Shown in pieces: positions 27,636-36,572 of a stretch of DNA of 64,000 nt (its first letter is position 1; each line of letters opens with the position of its first letter). The notes beneath the pieces are model-generated. The model was not told where the DNA came from. It worked only from the letters and a program-made list of their open reading frames with translations, and made no database searches. The stretch is from contig CAMVLO010000006.1 of NCBI GenBank assembly GCA_947168365.1, positions 33,282 through 97,281 of the forward strand, in the 5' to 3' direction. This stretch comes from UBA3824 sp017541145. GTDB taxonomy: Bacteria > Bacteroidota > Bacteroidia > Bacteroidales > UBA3824. The translations under genes and the position numbers were made by a program.

Positions 27636-29054
27636 ATGGAAAATAAATCCATAATAATTTATATAATTTTAGGACTGATTGGTCTATTATGTATATGGAA
27701 CTATTTAAGAAGAAAAAATTTTCAAGAGTCTGAAAAAAAATATACAACAGAAGTAAACATAAAACATGATTCTTTGGTTTCTTGTTGCCGTTCTTCAATT
27801 TCAGAAGGAAATCTAATACGAGCAAAAGAATTAGTTTATGAAATTAAAAAATTTGAATCTAACTTCTTGTATTCAGCTTATATACAAAACCGTATAGATA
27901 CTGCGAAAATAATTTCTGAGATTGAAGCAAAACGTATAAACTTGAGAAATGATAGAATCAAGAAAAAAAATTTAGTTTCATCAACAAGAAAATTCTGTGT
28001 AAATTTTCCTGATTCTGCAATTAATCATTTATCGAAAGATAATTATGAACAATGGTATACCAAAGATTATGAATATTCGATATCCGATGCTGTCTTATCA
28101 GAAGATTCCGGCTTCGACGAGTATGAATTGAAAAACTTTCAGTTTAGAGACTTAGGTTTGAAATTGATTGATGAAAAAGATTACGATTTGGACGGACATC
28201 CTGCAAAAATTTATCATACAAAATTTCGTGATAAAAATATACATCTTTTCATTTGCGTTGCAAATATCAACACCTATCAACAATATTTACTTTTTTCCAA
28301 AGAAATGGGGGAAATTAATAAAATAACAAAAAAGAGTTACGATTTTTTCGATTCATTTGTATTGCTTAGCGACGAAAATACTACTGTTAAAAAATCAGTA
28401 AAAGACCAACCAATAAACAACGCTTTGATTGAAAGTACAAAAAAAATTATTGAAAACAATCTCGAAAATGTCGAAAAGAAACAAGAAGTTATAATTACTT
28501 CCCAAAATAATGATGTATTGTATATTGGTGTACCCAATCCTCTTGAAATTACTGCTCCCGGCATAGAACCGGAAAATATTTATGCGGAGATTTCAAAAGG
28601 ATCTATTACACGAAAAAAATCTTCACAATGGATTGCCAACTGCAAAAATCAAGGAGTTGTAACTATATCTTGTTATTCCAAAAACGATAAGAAACTACTT
28701 GCTGACAAAAAATTCACTGCTAAATATGTACCTAACCCGATAGCTTATTTATCGTACAAAGATTCAGAATACTATGACGGTAAAATATCAAAAGATAAAT
28801 TGAAGGAAATAACCGAAATAAAAACTAAAATTCCGAATTTCTCATTAGATTTCAACTATCATATCATAGAGTATACATTGGTAATAAATCAGCAAACTTA
28901 TGTAAGCCATACCGCTGCAATAACTGCTCAACAAAAAGAATGTATCGATAAACTAAAATCCGGAGATGTTATTACGTTCAAAAATATCAAAGTAAAAGCT
29001 GTTGACGGAAGAACACCATTCGTCATCGGATCTTTGTGTTTTACAATCGAATAA
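27636..29054 (+). CDS. Orphan membrane protein with a GldM/PorM-like C-terminal half
   Basis: A 472-residue protein with one N-terminal transmembrane helix (about 5-24) and a helical segment to ~120. A domain at ~150-245 is unlike GldM. Residues 293-472 follow the last two periplasmic domains of GldM/PorM: DVLYIGVPNPLEITAPGI, then PNPIAYLSYKDS, and the end DVITFKNIKVKAVDGRT. GldM is the T9SS/gliding motor shaft and is normally encoded in gldKLMN, which is not here. The central domain could be a PsbP-like fold, but that is a guess. It follows the Rpn gene by 25 nt. Confidence 0.7.
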   Translation: MENKSIIIYIILGLIGLLCIWNYLRRKNFQESEKKYTTEVNIKHDSLVSCCRSSISEGNLIRAKELVYEIKKFESNFLYSAYIQNRIDTAKIISEIEAKRINLRNDRIKKKNLVSSTRKFCVNFPDSAINHLSKDNYEQWYTKDYEYSISDAVLSEDSGFDEYELKNFQFRDLGLKLIDEKDYDLDGHPAKIYHTKFRDKNIHLFICVANINTYQQYLLFSKEMGEINKITKKSYDFFDSFVLLSDENTTVKKSVKDQPINNALIESTKKIIENNLENVEKKQEVIITSQNNDVLYIGVPNPLEITAPGIEPENIYAEISKGSITRKKSSQWIANCKNQGVVTISCYSKNDKKLLADKKFTAKYVPNPIAYLSYKDSEYYDGKISKDKLKEITEIKTKIPNFSLDFNYHIIEYTLVINQQTYVSHTAAITAQQKECIDKLKSGDVITFKNIKVKAVDGRTPFVIGSLCFTIE

Positions 29055-29058
29055 AAAT

Positions 29059-29112
29059 AAAGACTGTCACAAAATGGTATTAAAATCATACCTTACGTGG
29101 CAGTCTTTAAAT
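29059..29112 (+). terminator. Bidirectional terminator between the GldM-like gene and the alcohol dehydrogenase gene
   Basis: AAAGACTGTCAC (29059-29070) pairs with GTGGCAGTCTTT (29097-29108) with one wobble. An inner stem GGTAT/ATACC is also present, and A- and T-rich flanks lie on both sides. Confidence 0.8.
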
Positions 29113-29142
29113 ATTTCTTATTGTTTTAACTACGGGATTGTA

Positions 29143-30297
29143 TTAAGCCAATCTGCTGCGAAGAATCTTTTCTACATGATCATAAGTTACAATACCGTGT
29201 TCTCCAAGTACAGCACCACGCTCACGGAATCTTCTAACAATCTCGTTGATAACATCATCTCCAATATTATAATCGGACAATAATGTTTTGATTCCCAACG
29301 ATTGGAAGAATTTTTCTGTAGCGTCGATAGTCTTGTCAACTATTTCGTCATCGGTACCGGCTGTAATATTAAACACATTCTTACCAAGCATTATAATTTT
29401 TGCTTTCTTAGGTTCGCGCATTACTTTCATTGTGCCGGGCAAAACAATTGCAAGTGTTACACCGTGATCCAATCCGCAAAGCGCAGTCAATTCGTGTCCG
29501 ATCATGTGAGTAGACCAGTCTTGATTGACACCCGGCGAAATAAAGAAATTCAATGCACAGGTAGCAGCCCACATATAATTTGCACATGAATCATAATCGG
29601 GTCTGTCAACCAAAACTTTCGGAGCAGTCTCAACAATAGTTTTCATTACACCTTCAGCCCAACGGTCTTGTATCGGTGTATTGATATCGTCTGTAAGATA
29701 TTGTTCAATTACATGGATAAAACTGTCTGCCAATCCGTTGGCTTTCTGACGTTTTGGAATAGAATATACTACTTCGGGATCAAGGATTGAAAATACCGGA
29801 TATACCTTTGGTGAACCGAAATCGAATTTTTCTTTGGTAGCACGGCGCGAAATCACAGCATTTGAATTCATCTCGCTACCGGTAGCCGGCATTGTTAAAA
29901 CGCTTGCAAGCGGCAAACAATCGTTCGGAATTTGTTTTTTGGTGAGGATTTCCCATTCATCTCCTTGGTATTCTACTGCTGCGGCAATAAATTTGGTTCC
30001 GTCAATTACAGAGCCGCCACCTACTGCCAACAAAAATCCGACGCCCTCTTTACGGCAAATATCTACGGCTTTCATCAATGTATCGAAATCCGGATTCGGT
30101 TCTATACCGCCAAATTCAATTACAGTAAAACCTTCAAGGGCTTTTTTTACTTGATCGTATACGCCGTTTTTCTTGATAGAGCCACCGCCGTATGTCATCA
30201 TGATTTTTTCGCCTTTGTAGAGTAATTCACTCAATTGGGCGATTGTTCCTTTTCCAAAAACTATTTTGGTAGGATTCTGAAATACGAAATTGTTCAT
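29143..30297 (-). CDS. Iron-containing alcohol dehydrogenase (butanol dehydrogenase/YqhD-like)
   Basis: An NAD(P)H-dependent group III alcohol dehydrogenase, probably reducing aldehydes during fermentation or detoxification. The N-terminus FVFQNPTKIVFGKG and GGGSVIDGTKFIAAA mark the nucleotide-binding domain. The metal-binding half has DSFIHVIEQYL, GHELTALCGLDHG and downstream histidines. The start is set at ATG 30297 (384 residues): the longer open frame would run through the promoter at 30335-30364 and adds a sequence not seen in the family. Physiological substrate unknown. Confidence 0.92.
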   Translation of the reverse strand: MNNFVFQNPTKIVFGKGTIAQLSELLYKGEKIMMTYGGGSIKKNGVYDQVKKALEGFTVIEFGGIEPNPDFDTLMKAVDICRKEGVGFLLAVGGGSVIDGTKFIAAAVEYQGDEWEILTKKQIPNDCLPLASVLTMPATGSEMNSNAVISRRATKEKFDFGSPKVYPVFSILDPEVVYSIPKRQKANGLADSFIHVIEQYLTDDINTPIQDRWAEGVMKTIVETAPKVLVDRPDYDSCANYMWAATCALNFFISPGVNQDWSTHMIGHELTALCGLDHGVTLAIVLPGTMKVMREPKKAKIIMLGKNVFNITAGTDDEIVDKTIDATEKFFQSLGIKTLLSDYNIGDDVINEIVRRFRERGAVLGEHGIVTYDHVEKILRSRLA

Positions 30298-30334
30298 TTG
30301 TTTGGTTTGAATTAAATTATAGTTTCTTCGGTCA

Positions 30335-30364
30335 CAAATGTAATAAAAAAAGTTATAAACCAAA
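30335..30364 (-). promoter_or_regulatory. Promoter of the alcohol dehydrogenase gene
   Basis: TTTG (30361-30364), 18 nt, TACATTTG (30335-30342) on the minus strand, 38 nt before ATG 30297. Confidence 0.68.
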
Positions 30365-30408
30365 ATTCACGGTATTTTTTTATAAAAATATTTTTTCTAA
30401 CAAATACA

Positions 30409-30441
30409 AAAAAACCGGGAACTTGTTCAGAACCCGGCTTT
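30409..30441 (-). terminator. Terminator of the MMPL exporter gene
   Basis: On the minus strand GCCGGGTTC...GAA/CCCGGTT forms a stem-loop followed by T8. It lies 24 nt after the MMPL stop codon. Confidence 0.8.
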
Positions 30442-30464
30442 AATATAGAAATTGTGTTTATTTC

Positions 30465-32804
30465 CTACTGTTTTTTGTTCTTTTTACCGAAATTGATATT
30501 AAAACTCATCAACATCGACGGCAAGAACAAAAGATTGGTAAACATCGCAACAAACAATGTGATGTCAATCAACAAACCAAGTGCCTGTGTACCGCCGAAC
30601 TGTGAAAATACAAATATCAAGAATCCGATTAACAATATTGTTGCAGAGTAAATGATACTTACTCCGGTTTCTCTCAACGCACCGATTACTGATTTTGGAG
30701 TATCGTAATTTGTAGTTTCAAGCTCGTGTTTAAACTTGGTAAACAAGTGAATGGCATTGTCAACAGAAATACCGAATGCAATATTGAAAACCAAAATTGT
30801 AGAAGATTTCAATCGTATTCCTGTAAAACCCATAATAGCAGCTGTTACAATCAACGGGATAAAGTTCGGTATAATACTGATAAATACCATTCTCCACGAT
30901 TTGAACAATCCCACCATACAAAGCGAAATCAAGAATATCGCAAGCAACAAGGATTGTACAAGGTTGTCAATCAATTGCAACGAGCCGAAAGCAAATATCA
31001 CCGAAGTTCCGGTAATATCACATTCATATTTTTTTTCAGGCGGGAAATAGTAATTCAAGATATTTTGAATACTGTCGGTAATTGCAACCATTCTGATAGT
31101 TCCGACATCAGCAATACGCATTTGAACTCTCGCACGAGAGAATGTAGAATCTACCATTGTTGTCATCAAATTACCCGCCATTGATGCTTTTTCTCCTCCG
31201 GCTTGATTTTTACTGTTTTGCAAAAAATCTTTCAAAAACAAGAAATCGGTTTTGGTAGGCATGCAATAAAAATCGTCATGATTGTTGTAATAAGCATGAT
31301 TTACGATTTTCAAAGCGTCTACAAGCGAAGTACCGGTGCTCAAACAATTGAAATACTTGAGTGTATCTTCCAACGCTTCAATCTTTTTGAGTACATTGTA
31401 ATCTGAAAGACCTTTTTTACGGTTGGTATTGATAGAAATTTCGAGCGGAAGAATACCGTTCATTTCTTTTTCAAAATACTTCAAGTCAACGTAAGTAGAA
31501 TTGTGTTCCGGCAAATCGTCTACTTGGAAACTTTCGTTACGCAAAAGCGACATCCCGAAGATAGAAATCGCAACGATAGCAATAGTAGAGAAATAAATAA
31601 GTTTTCTCTTGTATTGTACCAAGTAAATAAATTTCTCTACGATGTTGTTAACAAATTTTGTATCAAGATGTTTCAACTCTTTTTCTGTTGGCTCGGCAAC
31701 ATAGCTGAACACCGACGGCACCATCAAAACAGAAAGGAAAAACATCATAATAATACCCATTGTAGCAATCAAACCAAACTCCATAAGCATTTCGTTGCCG
31801 GTAATAAGAAATGTTGCAAAACCGGCAGCTGTTGTCAAGTTGGTTAAAAAAGTAGCTTTACCAACCTGAGCAATTGTTTCATGCAGAGCTTGTTGTCTGT
31901 CGCGAAGTTTACGATAAACAACGTGATACTTGTTGAGAAGATATATCGTATTCGGAACTCCAATTACGATAAGCAACGGAGCCAACATCCCGCTCATCAT
32001 TGTCATCTCAAAACCGATAAGAGCCATGAGCGACATCGTCCAGATTACTCCGACAAATACGATAAGTACAGCCCAAAGCGTTGTTTTGATACTTCTGAAG
32101 AAAAGGAAGAATATTATGGTAACAATAATCAACGAAATAATTGCAAAAACTACAAGTTCGTCTCTTACCATTATCATCAAACGTGAACGGGTATACGGCA
32201 AACCGGAGATATGACACGGTACATCAACATCTTGAGAGAAGTTTTGAACTTGACTTTCGATGTTTGCTACCATTACATCACGGGTTTTACAATAGATAAT
32301 TTCAGGATCACAAGTTAAAGCCAATACAAAACAACTGTCAGTATAAAGCATCTTGTTGTAAAACTTAAAATCTTTTACAACCTGAAACATCGAATCCAAT
32401 TCGGCTTGGGTTTGAGGTTGAGGATCAAAAATCTTACGAGCCTTAAACATCATGTTGACTGTATCTTTCTCGATTGTAATAGCATTAGTGTAAGCCAATA
32501 CAGATTTTACACCGACAACATTTTTTAGAGAATCCTGAAGTACAAGCAATTTGCGATACTTCTCAAGTGTAAGAAAATCCTTGTTCTCAAATGCAACTAC
32601 GATAAGACTTGCATCTTCGCCAAAGGTTTTTCTGAAATCAAGAAATTTCTGATATGCAGTATCTTGCTCCCTCATCATAAGAGCAGTAGTATACTTCATA
32701 CGCAGATTTTTCATATTAAATGCCATAAAAGCCGTAATGATTGCAATTACAATCAAAATTACTTTTTTATGCTTTAGAATGACATCTGCAACTTTGTTCC
32801 ACAT
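30465..32804 (-). CDS. RND-superfamily exporter of the MMPL type
   Basis: A 779-residue inner-membrane transporter with the pseudo-twofold layout of the RND superfamily. One transmembrane helix (about 12-30) and a periplasmic domain precede a block of five helices (~215-385). The pattern then repeats, with the second block at ~610-770. The second-half segment GISVDNAIHLFTKFKHE corresponds to the conserved proton-relay region of this 'predicted exporter' group (hydrophobe/HAE3-like). Substrates of relatives are lipids or hopanoids, not determined here. It lies 18 nt downstream of a membrane-anchored coiled-coil gene, likely a partner. Confidence 0.88.
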   Translation of the reverse strand: MWNKVADVILKHKKVILIVIAIITAFMAFNMKNLRMKYTTALMMREQDTAYQKFLDFRKTFGEDASLIVVAFENKDFLTLEKYRKLLVLQDSLKNVVGVKSVLAYTNAITIEKDTVNMMFKARKIFDPQPQTQAELDSMFQVVKDFKFYNKMLYTDSCFVLALTCDPEIIYCKTRDVMVANIESQVQNFSQDVDVPCHISGLPYTRSRLMIMVRDELVVFAIISLIIVTIIFFLFFRSIKTTLWAVLIVFVGVIWTMSLMALIGFEMTMMSGMLAPLLIVIGVPNTIYLLNKYHVVYRKLRDRQQALHETIAQVGKATFLTNLTTAAGFATFLITGNEMLMEFGLIATMGIIMMFFLSVLMVPSVFSYVAEPTEKELKHLDTKFVNNIVEKFIYLVQYKRKLIYFSTIAIVAISIFGMSLLRNESFQVDDLPEHNSTYVDLKYFEKEMNGILPLEISINTNRKKGLSDYNVLKKIEALEDTLKYFNCLSTGTSLVDALKIVNHAYYNNHDDFYCMPTKTDFLFLKDFLQNSKNQAGGEKASMAGNLMTTMVDSTFSRARVQMRIADVGTIRMVAITDSIQNILNYYFPPEKKYECDITGTSVIFAFGSLQLIDNLVQSLLLAIFLISLCMVGLFKSWRMVFISIIPNFIPLIVTAAIMGFTGIRLKSSTILVFNIAFGISVDNAIHLFTKFKHELETTNYDTPKSVIGALRETGVSIIYSATILLIGFLIFVFSQFGGTQALGLLIDITLFVAMFTNLLFLPSMLMSFNINFGKKNKKQ

Positions 32805-32822
32805 ATTTTAATTTTATAAATA

Positions 32823-33734
32823 TTAATCGATTTTGGCACTTACACTACCGATATTTCTGCCGTCACAGAAAATATCTGCTTGATAATTACCGCCGTTTAA
32901 GACCTCACGCGAAATAATATAAATAACAGCGTTTTGAGTTTTGCCGTCGTAATTAATTGTTTTCTTTGAAGAATAAGCGATTTCTTTGCCTTGATAATTG
33001 AAAAATCCCGAACTCTCGTTCATCAAAATACTTCCGTCCGGTTTTGAAAGACGTACCAAAAGATCTTTAGAACCTTTTCTGGTCATCTCGTTTTCGTTCA
33101 AAGTAAAAGTAACTCTAAACTTCTGGGTTTTCAAGATTCTTGTAGTTTCGTTATCACGATCGTTGAGAGCCACAAGCTTCATACCTTGAGCTTTGAGAGC
33201 TTCGGCTTCTTTTACACGGCCTTGAAGTGAATCTTTTTGATTAGTAAGCTGACGGTTTTCTGATTTAACATTAGTCAACTGACCTGTTAAACGATTGTTT
33301 TCAGCAATAAGGATTTGATTTTTGGTATTCAAACTATCAATCTGAACCACAAAACTTCGCATAATAGCACGCATAGTTTCTATCTCTGCCTTGTATCTGT
33401 TGATAGAATCGATATTAGAAGCCTTGGTTCTTCTGAGATCTCTCATAAGTTTTTCAACCTTAGCCTTTTGTTCTTCAAGTTGAGCATTGATAGTATCATT
33501 AGTGGTTTTCAAATCATTGTAATTAGCCACTATCAATTCCATTTCATGATTAAGCGAGTCTTTTTGGTGATTGCCAATCTCAATAGTTTCAACAAGTTTT
33601 TCGGCTTCTTCTTGTTTAGAATTGAGGTTTAAAAGAAGGGCTATAATAACAACAGCCTCTACAATTACCAATGCCAACATCAATTTGTTGACACTTGTTT
33701 TTTTAGAATCTGATTCTTGCATAATATTTTTCAA
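32823..33734 (-). CDS. Membrane-anchored coiled-coil protein
   Basis: A 303-residue protein of no family I can name. A short cytoplasmic leader precedes one transmembrane helix (about 19-41). A long coiled coil, ~45-190, is rich in Glu, Lys, Asn and Leu (LRRTKASNIDSINRYKAEIETM...). The last ~100 residues form a beta-rich domain (KFRVTFTLNENEMTRKG ... NYQADIFCDGRNIG). Met1 and Met5 are both possible starts. It shares an operon with the MMPL exporter 18 nt downstream, so it may be a periplasmic spacer or accessory subunit; that is inference from context. Confidence 0.7.
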   Translation of the reverse strand: MKNIMQESDSKKTSVNKLMLALVIVEAVVIIALLLNLNSKQEEAEKLVETIEIGNHQKDSLNHEMELIVANYNDLKTTNDTINAQLEEQKAKVEKLMRDLRRTKASNIDSINRYKAEIETMRAIMRSFVVQIDSLNTKNQILIAENNRLTGQLTNVKSENRQLTNQKDSLQGRVKEAEALKAQGMKLVALNDRDNETTRILKTQKFRVTFTLNENEMTRKGSKDLLVRLSKPDGSILMNESSGFFNYQGKEIAYSSKKTINYDGKTQNAVIYIISREVLNGGNYQADIFCDGRNIGSVSAKID

Positions 33735-33772
33735 TCAAAAATAATTTATTTTTAGAACTAATTGTTTGGCGG

Positions 33773-33780
33773 CAAAAATA
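33773..33780 (-). promoter_or_regulatory. -7 box of the coiled-coil/MMPL operon
   Basis: TATTTTTG on the minus strand, 39 nt before the start codon; no clean TTTG at -33. Confidence 0.5.
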
Positions 33781-33882
33781 TAAATAATTGACCAAATAAA
33801 AAAGCACATCAGCAGAGCTATAATGTTAACAAAAATAAAAAATGATTTTTTACAATTTTTTATATTTTAGCTTCAACACTTT

Positions 33883-35244
33883 TTATTCTGCAATAATCTT
33901 AATCTTTTTCAATTTATCATAGACAACAGCTTCGTTATCTATTACAGGTAAAAATTCGCAAGTTGCATCTTTTACCTTTTCAATTTTATATTTTCCAACG
34001 ATATTAGGCAGAATAAATTCTTTTGCCGAAGTTTTAAAACTTTTTTCCTCGCCATCCAAAGTATAAAAAACTTCATAAGGAGCAGTGCCGGAAAGATTGA
34101 CTTTTAAACCCTCATCATCGAAACAAACGATTGAATTATTGAAAGTTGCTTGAGCTCGACATGATTTGTATCTGGGAATAAAAGGGAAACAAAATAAATT
34201 ACTAAGACAATCCATTTTTACAATATTTTTAGTAATATTACCGGATTCAATGCCATCTAGAATCATAATATAATCCCAATTTTGTTTATATACATATAAT
34301 TGCCCATCCAAACCTAAAGCAATACTAAATTTTCCACCAGAAGAAATATCATAAATAAAATCCGGATTTGTAAAACTAAAATCATAATCACTATAATATT
34401 TATAACCCTTTAACTTTCCTTCATCAATAATCATAAAATATTTATCTTTTTCAGAAAAAGCAATTGGATTAAAACTATTTAATTCTATTCTTTTAACTAC
34501 TGAAACCTCATACGTATCCATATCATATTTTAAAACATAAAAAAAATCAGGGAATCTTAAAACAATAGTAGTATTATCTAAAGAATTAACAATACTAAAG
34601 TAAATTTCATATTTTAACAATACACCTTGCATAAACACCTCAGATACATTAACAAGACTACAAGATTTGGAAGATAACTTATAAGTTTCAATTTGATAAT
34701 GCTTATTATATTGTTTATAAGTTAAAAAAACAACATCATTATCTACAAAAAGAACATCTAAAAAAGCAGAATAGTAACCTTGATTATAAATAAACTCTTT
34801 CTCAAATATTCCAGATTCGTTGAATTTCAAGACATGCAACTCATTCTTAATAATACTACCCCAAACAAAAGCAACATAATAACCGCCATCAGGAATTTTA
34901 CAACCAATAACATTTTTTAAAACTCCCGCCCCATAAAACAAAATAGGTTTATCCAAAGATTTACTATCGAAAATACAGAAACTATATTTTCCATCCTCTA
35001 TAGGAACAAAACATCCATAAATCAATAACTTACCATTTTTATCAGAAAGAGCAACTGAAGGTGTAGTACAAAAACCCAATAAATTATTCAATCCTGTACA
35101 AGATAATTTAGCAGGAGAGAAATTAAAATCCAACAAAATACTTCCACTCAACAACCAATTATTATATTCTTGAGCACTAACACATAAGGAATAGAAAAAG
35201 ACTGTAATAAAAATTACAGTCTTAATTAAAGATAGTATTCTCAT
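33883..35244 (-). CDS. Secreted propeller/Ig-like surface protein of the gliding-associated type
   Basis: A 453-residue exported protein. ATG 35244 gives a proper signal peptide (MRILSLIKTVIFITVFFYSL...SAQ) and sits 1 nt after the stop of the upstream gene; the longer frame overlaps that gene. The N-terminal part (NNWLLSGSILLDFNFSPAKL ... CTTPSVALSDKNGKLLIYG) follows the beta-propeller start seen in T9SS/gliding-associated surface proteins. A C-terminal Ig-like module (NLSGTAPYEVFYTLDGEE ... GKYKIEKVKDATCEF) follows. No complete sorting domain is visible. The DNA is more AT-rich than its neighbours. Confidence 0.65.
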   Translation of the reverse strand: MRILSLIKTVIFITVFFYSLCVSAQEYNNWLLSGSILLDFNFSPAKLSCTGLNNLLGFCTTPSVALSDKNGKLLIYGCFVPIEDGKYSFCIFDSKSLDKPILFYGAGVLKNVIGCKIPDGGYYVAFVWGSIIKNELHVLKFNESGIFEKEFIYNQGYYSAFLDVLFVDNDVVFLTYKQYNKHYQIETYKLSSKSCSLVNVSEVFMQGVLLKYEIYFSIVNSLDNTTIVLRFPDFFYVLKYDMDTYEVSVVKRIELNSFNPIAFSEKDKYFMIIDEGKLKGYKYYSDYDFSFTNPDFIYDISSGGKFSIALGLDGQLYVYKQNWDYIMILDGIESGNITKNIVKMDCLSNLFCFPFIPRYKSCRAQATFNNSIVCFDDEGLKVNLSGTAPYEVFYTLDGEEKSFKTSAKEFILPNIVGKYKIEKVKDATCEFLPVIDNEAVVYDKLKKIKIIAE

Positions 35245-35245
35245 C

Positions 35246-36331
35246 TTATTTATACATAGGTTCAAAGACATAACGAACAGAAAAGCCAAACAAATCAGTC
35301 CACTCAATATTAATATAAGCAAAAAAATTACGATCTTTACCTTTATAATTCTCTACTAAACCACTCGAATTACCAATTTCTCTAGAAATCCATAATTGTT
35401 GATGATGATGATGATGAGTAAAACGAGCATTATCACAAAGCCTAATATGAGCTTCAATATCTTTCTTAATATACCATCCATTCACCCAATAATTCCACCA
35501 TTTTTCTTCTTTTTGTACGGGATTACGAAAACCACCAAGAGTATGTAACCCTCGAGTATAATCAATTACATTATTACAAGGTCCTTCCAAACCGCCAACA
35601 AAAACATCGTAATAAAAGAAAGGTAAAAAATCACGTTCTGACTCTGAAGCTTGAAGATGTTCCTCTATAGAGTACCCATCATAAGGAGCAAATCCGATTG
35701 AATCACATTCAATAATATCACAAATATCTTGTCTTGAAAGAAGTCTTGCATGGACAGGCAATTTCGTTTTAATCATTTTTTTTGTAGGATTGTTGGCATA
35801 ATAAACTGGTAAACGCATTGATATCTCTTTTGCAAGAGCATCAGCGGAATGCCAAGTATATAATCTACCATAATCCTTAGCATTACTTTCATCATCACCA
35901 TACACCCAACACGCAGTATCTAATTTAACATTCAAATTATCAATCATTACATAAAAATATTTACCGGGTTCCGATTTTCTATCACCCCTAAGCAACTTTA
36001 AACTATAATTTTGATTATGATATTTAAATTTAAGAGTATCAATTAATTTAAAATCTTCACCATAGAAATCTTTATACATATCATTCAATTCTTTATAATA
36101 CTCGGTTTCATCCATTATCATACCTTTTGACAACGATTTTGGTTTGGATAAAGTTAATTTCCATTCCATACGTTTACCGTCAACTACCAAAACCGAATCA
36201 TTATTCGAAATTTGAGTTTCATGCTCAGTGGAATAACCATTATCTTCCACACCAACCTCTTTTTCGCAAGAGCATAGAGCAATTGTCGCAACAACCATTG
36301 TAACAACAATTGGAATAAAGAAATGTTTCAT
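35246..36331 (-). CDS. Lipoprotein of unknown function
   Basis: A 361-residue protein with a lipoprotein signal peptide (lipobox ALCSC, so Cys at about 22). The mature part has no family resemblance I can see. Notable points are a run of five histidines near residue 310 (THHHHHQQL), many Asp/Tyr/Trp residues and an AT-rich gene. It is translationally coupled to the propeller protein directly downstream (1 nt), so the two probably act together at the cell surface. It has a full consensus promoter. Confidence 0.65.
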   Translation of the reverse strand: MKHFFIPIVVTMVVATIALCSCEKEVGVEDNGYSTEHETQISNNDSVLVVDGKRMEWKLTLSKPKSLSKGMIMDETEYYKELNDMYKDFYGEDFKLIDTLKFKYHNQNYSLKLLRGDRKSEPGKYFYVMIDNLNVKLDTACWVYGDDESNAKDYGRLYTWHSADALAKEISMRLPVYYANNPTKKMIKTKLPVHARLLSRQDICDIIECDSIGFAPYDGYSIEEHLQASESERDFLPFFYYDVFVGGLEGPCNNVIDYTRGLHTLGGFRNPVQKEEKWWNYWVNGWYIKKDIEAHIRLCDNARFTHHHHHQQLWISREIGNSSGLVENYKGKDRNFFAYINIEWTDLFGFSVRYVFEPMYK

Positions 36332-36372
36332 AATTATATTTATTTAAAAATGTTTCATTGTGTTTCATAGCG

Positions 36373-36404
36373 CAAATATATTATAAAGAAATCAAATTTT
36401 CAAA
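36373..36404 (-). promoter_or_regulatory. Consensus promoter of the lipoprotein/propeller pair
   Basis: TTTG (36401-36404), 20 nt, TATATTTG (36373-36380) on the minus strand, 41 nt before the lipoprotein start. Confidence 0.75.
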
Positions 36405-36494
36405 ATAAAAAAAGTATTTTTTTTAGCTAAAACTTAAAATTCTTGTCGTTTTTTTACAAAAACTAGCATCAATAACTTCTAAATTTATTTGCAA

Positions 36495-36547
36495 CAAAAA
36501 ATCCACCGCCAATATGATTCTTTAGAATTTACATATTTACGGTGGAT
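36495..36547 (-). terminator. Terminator of the mannose-1-phosphate guanylyltransferase gene
   Basis: ATCCACCG (36501-36508) pairs with CGGTGGAT (36540-36547), with further AT pairing inside (TAAAT/ATTTA-like). On the minus strand the stem is followed by T6. Confidence 0.78.
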
Positions 36548-36572
36548 AGTATTTTTTTTATTTAACAGTATT

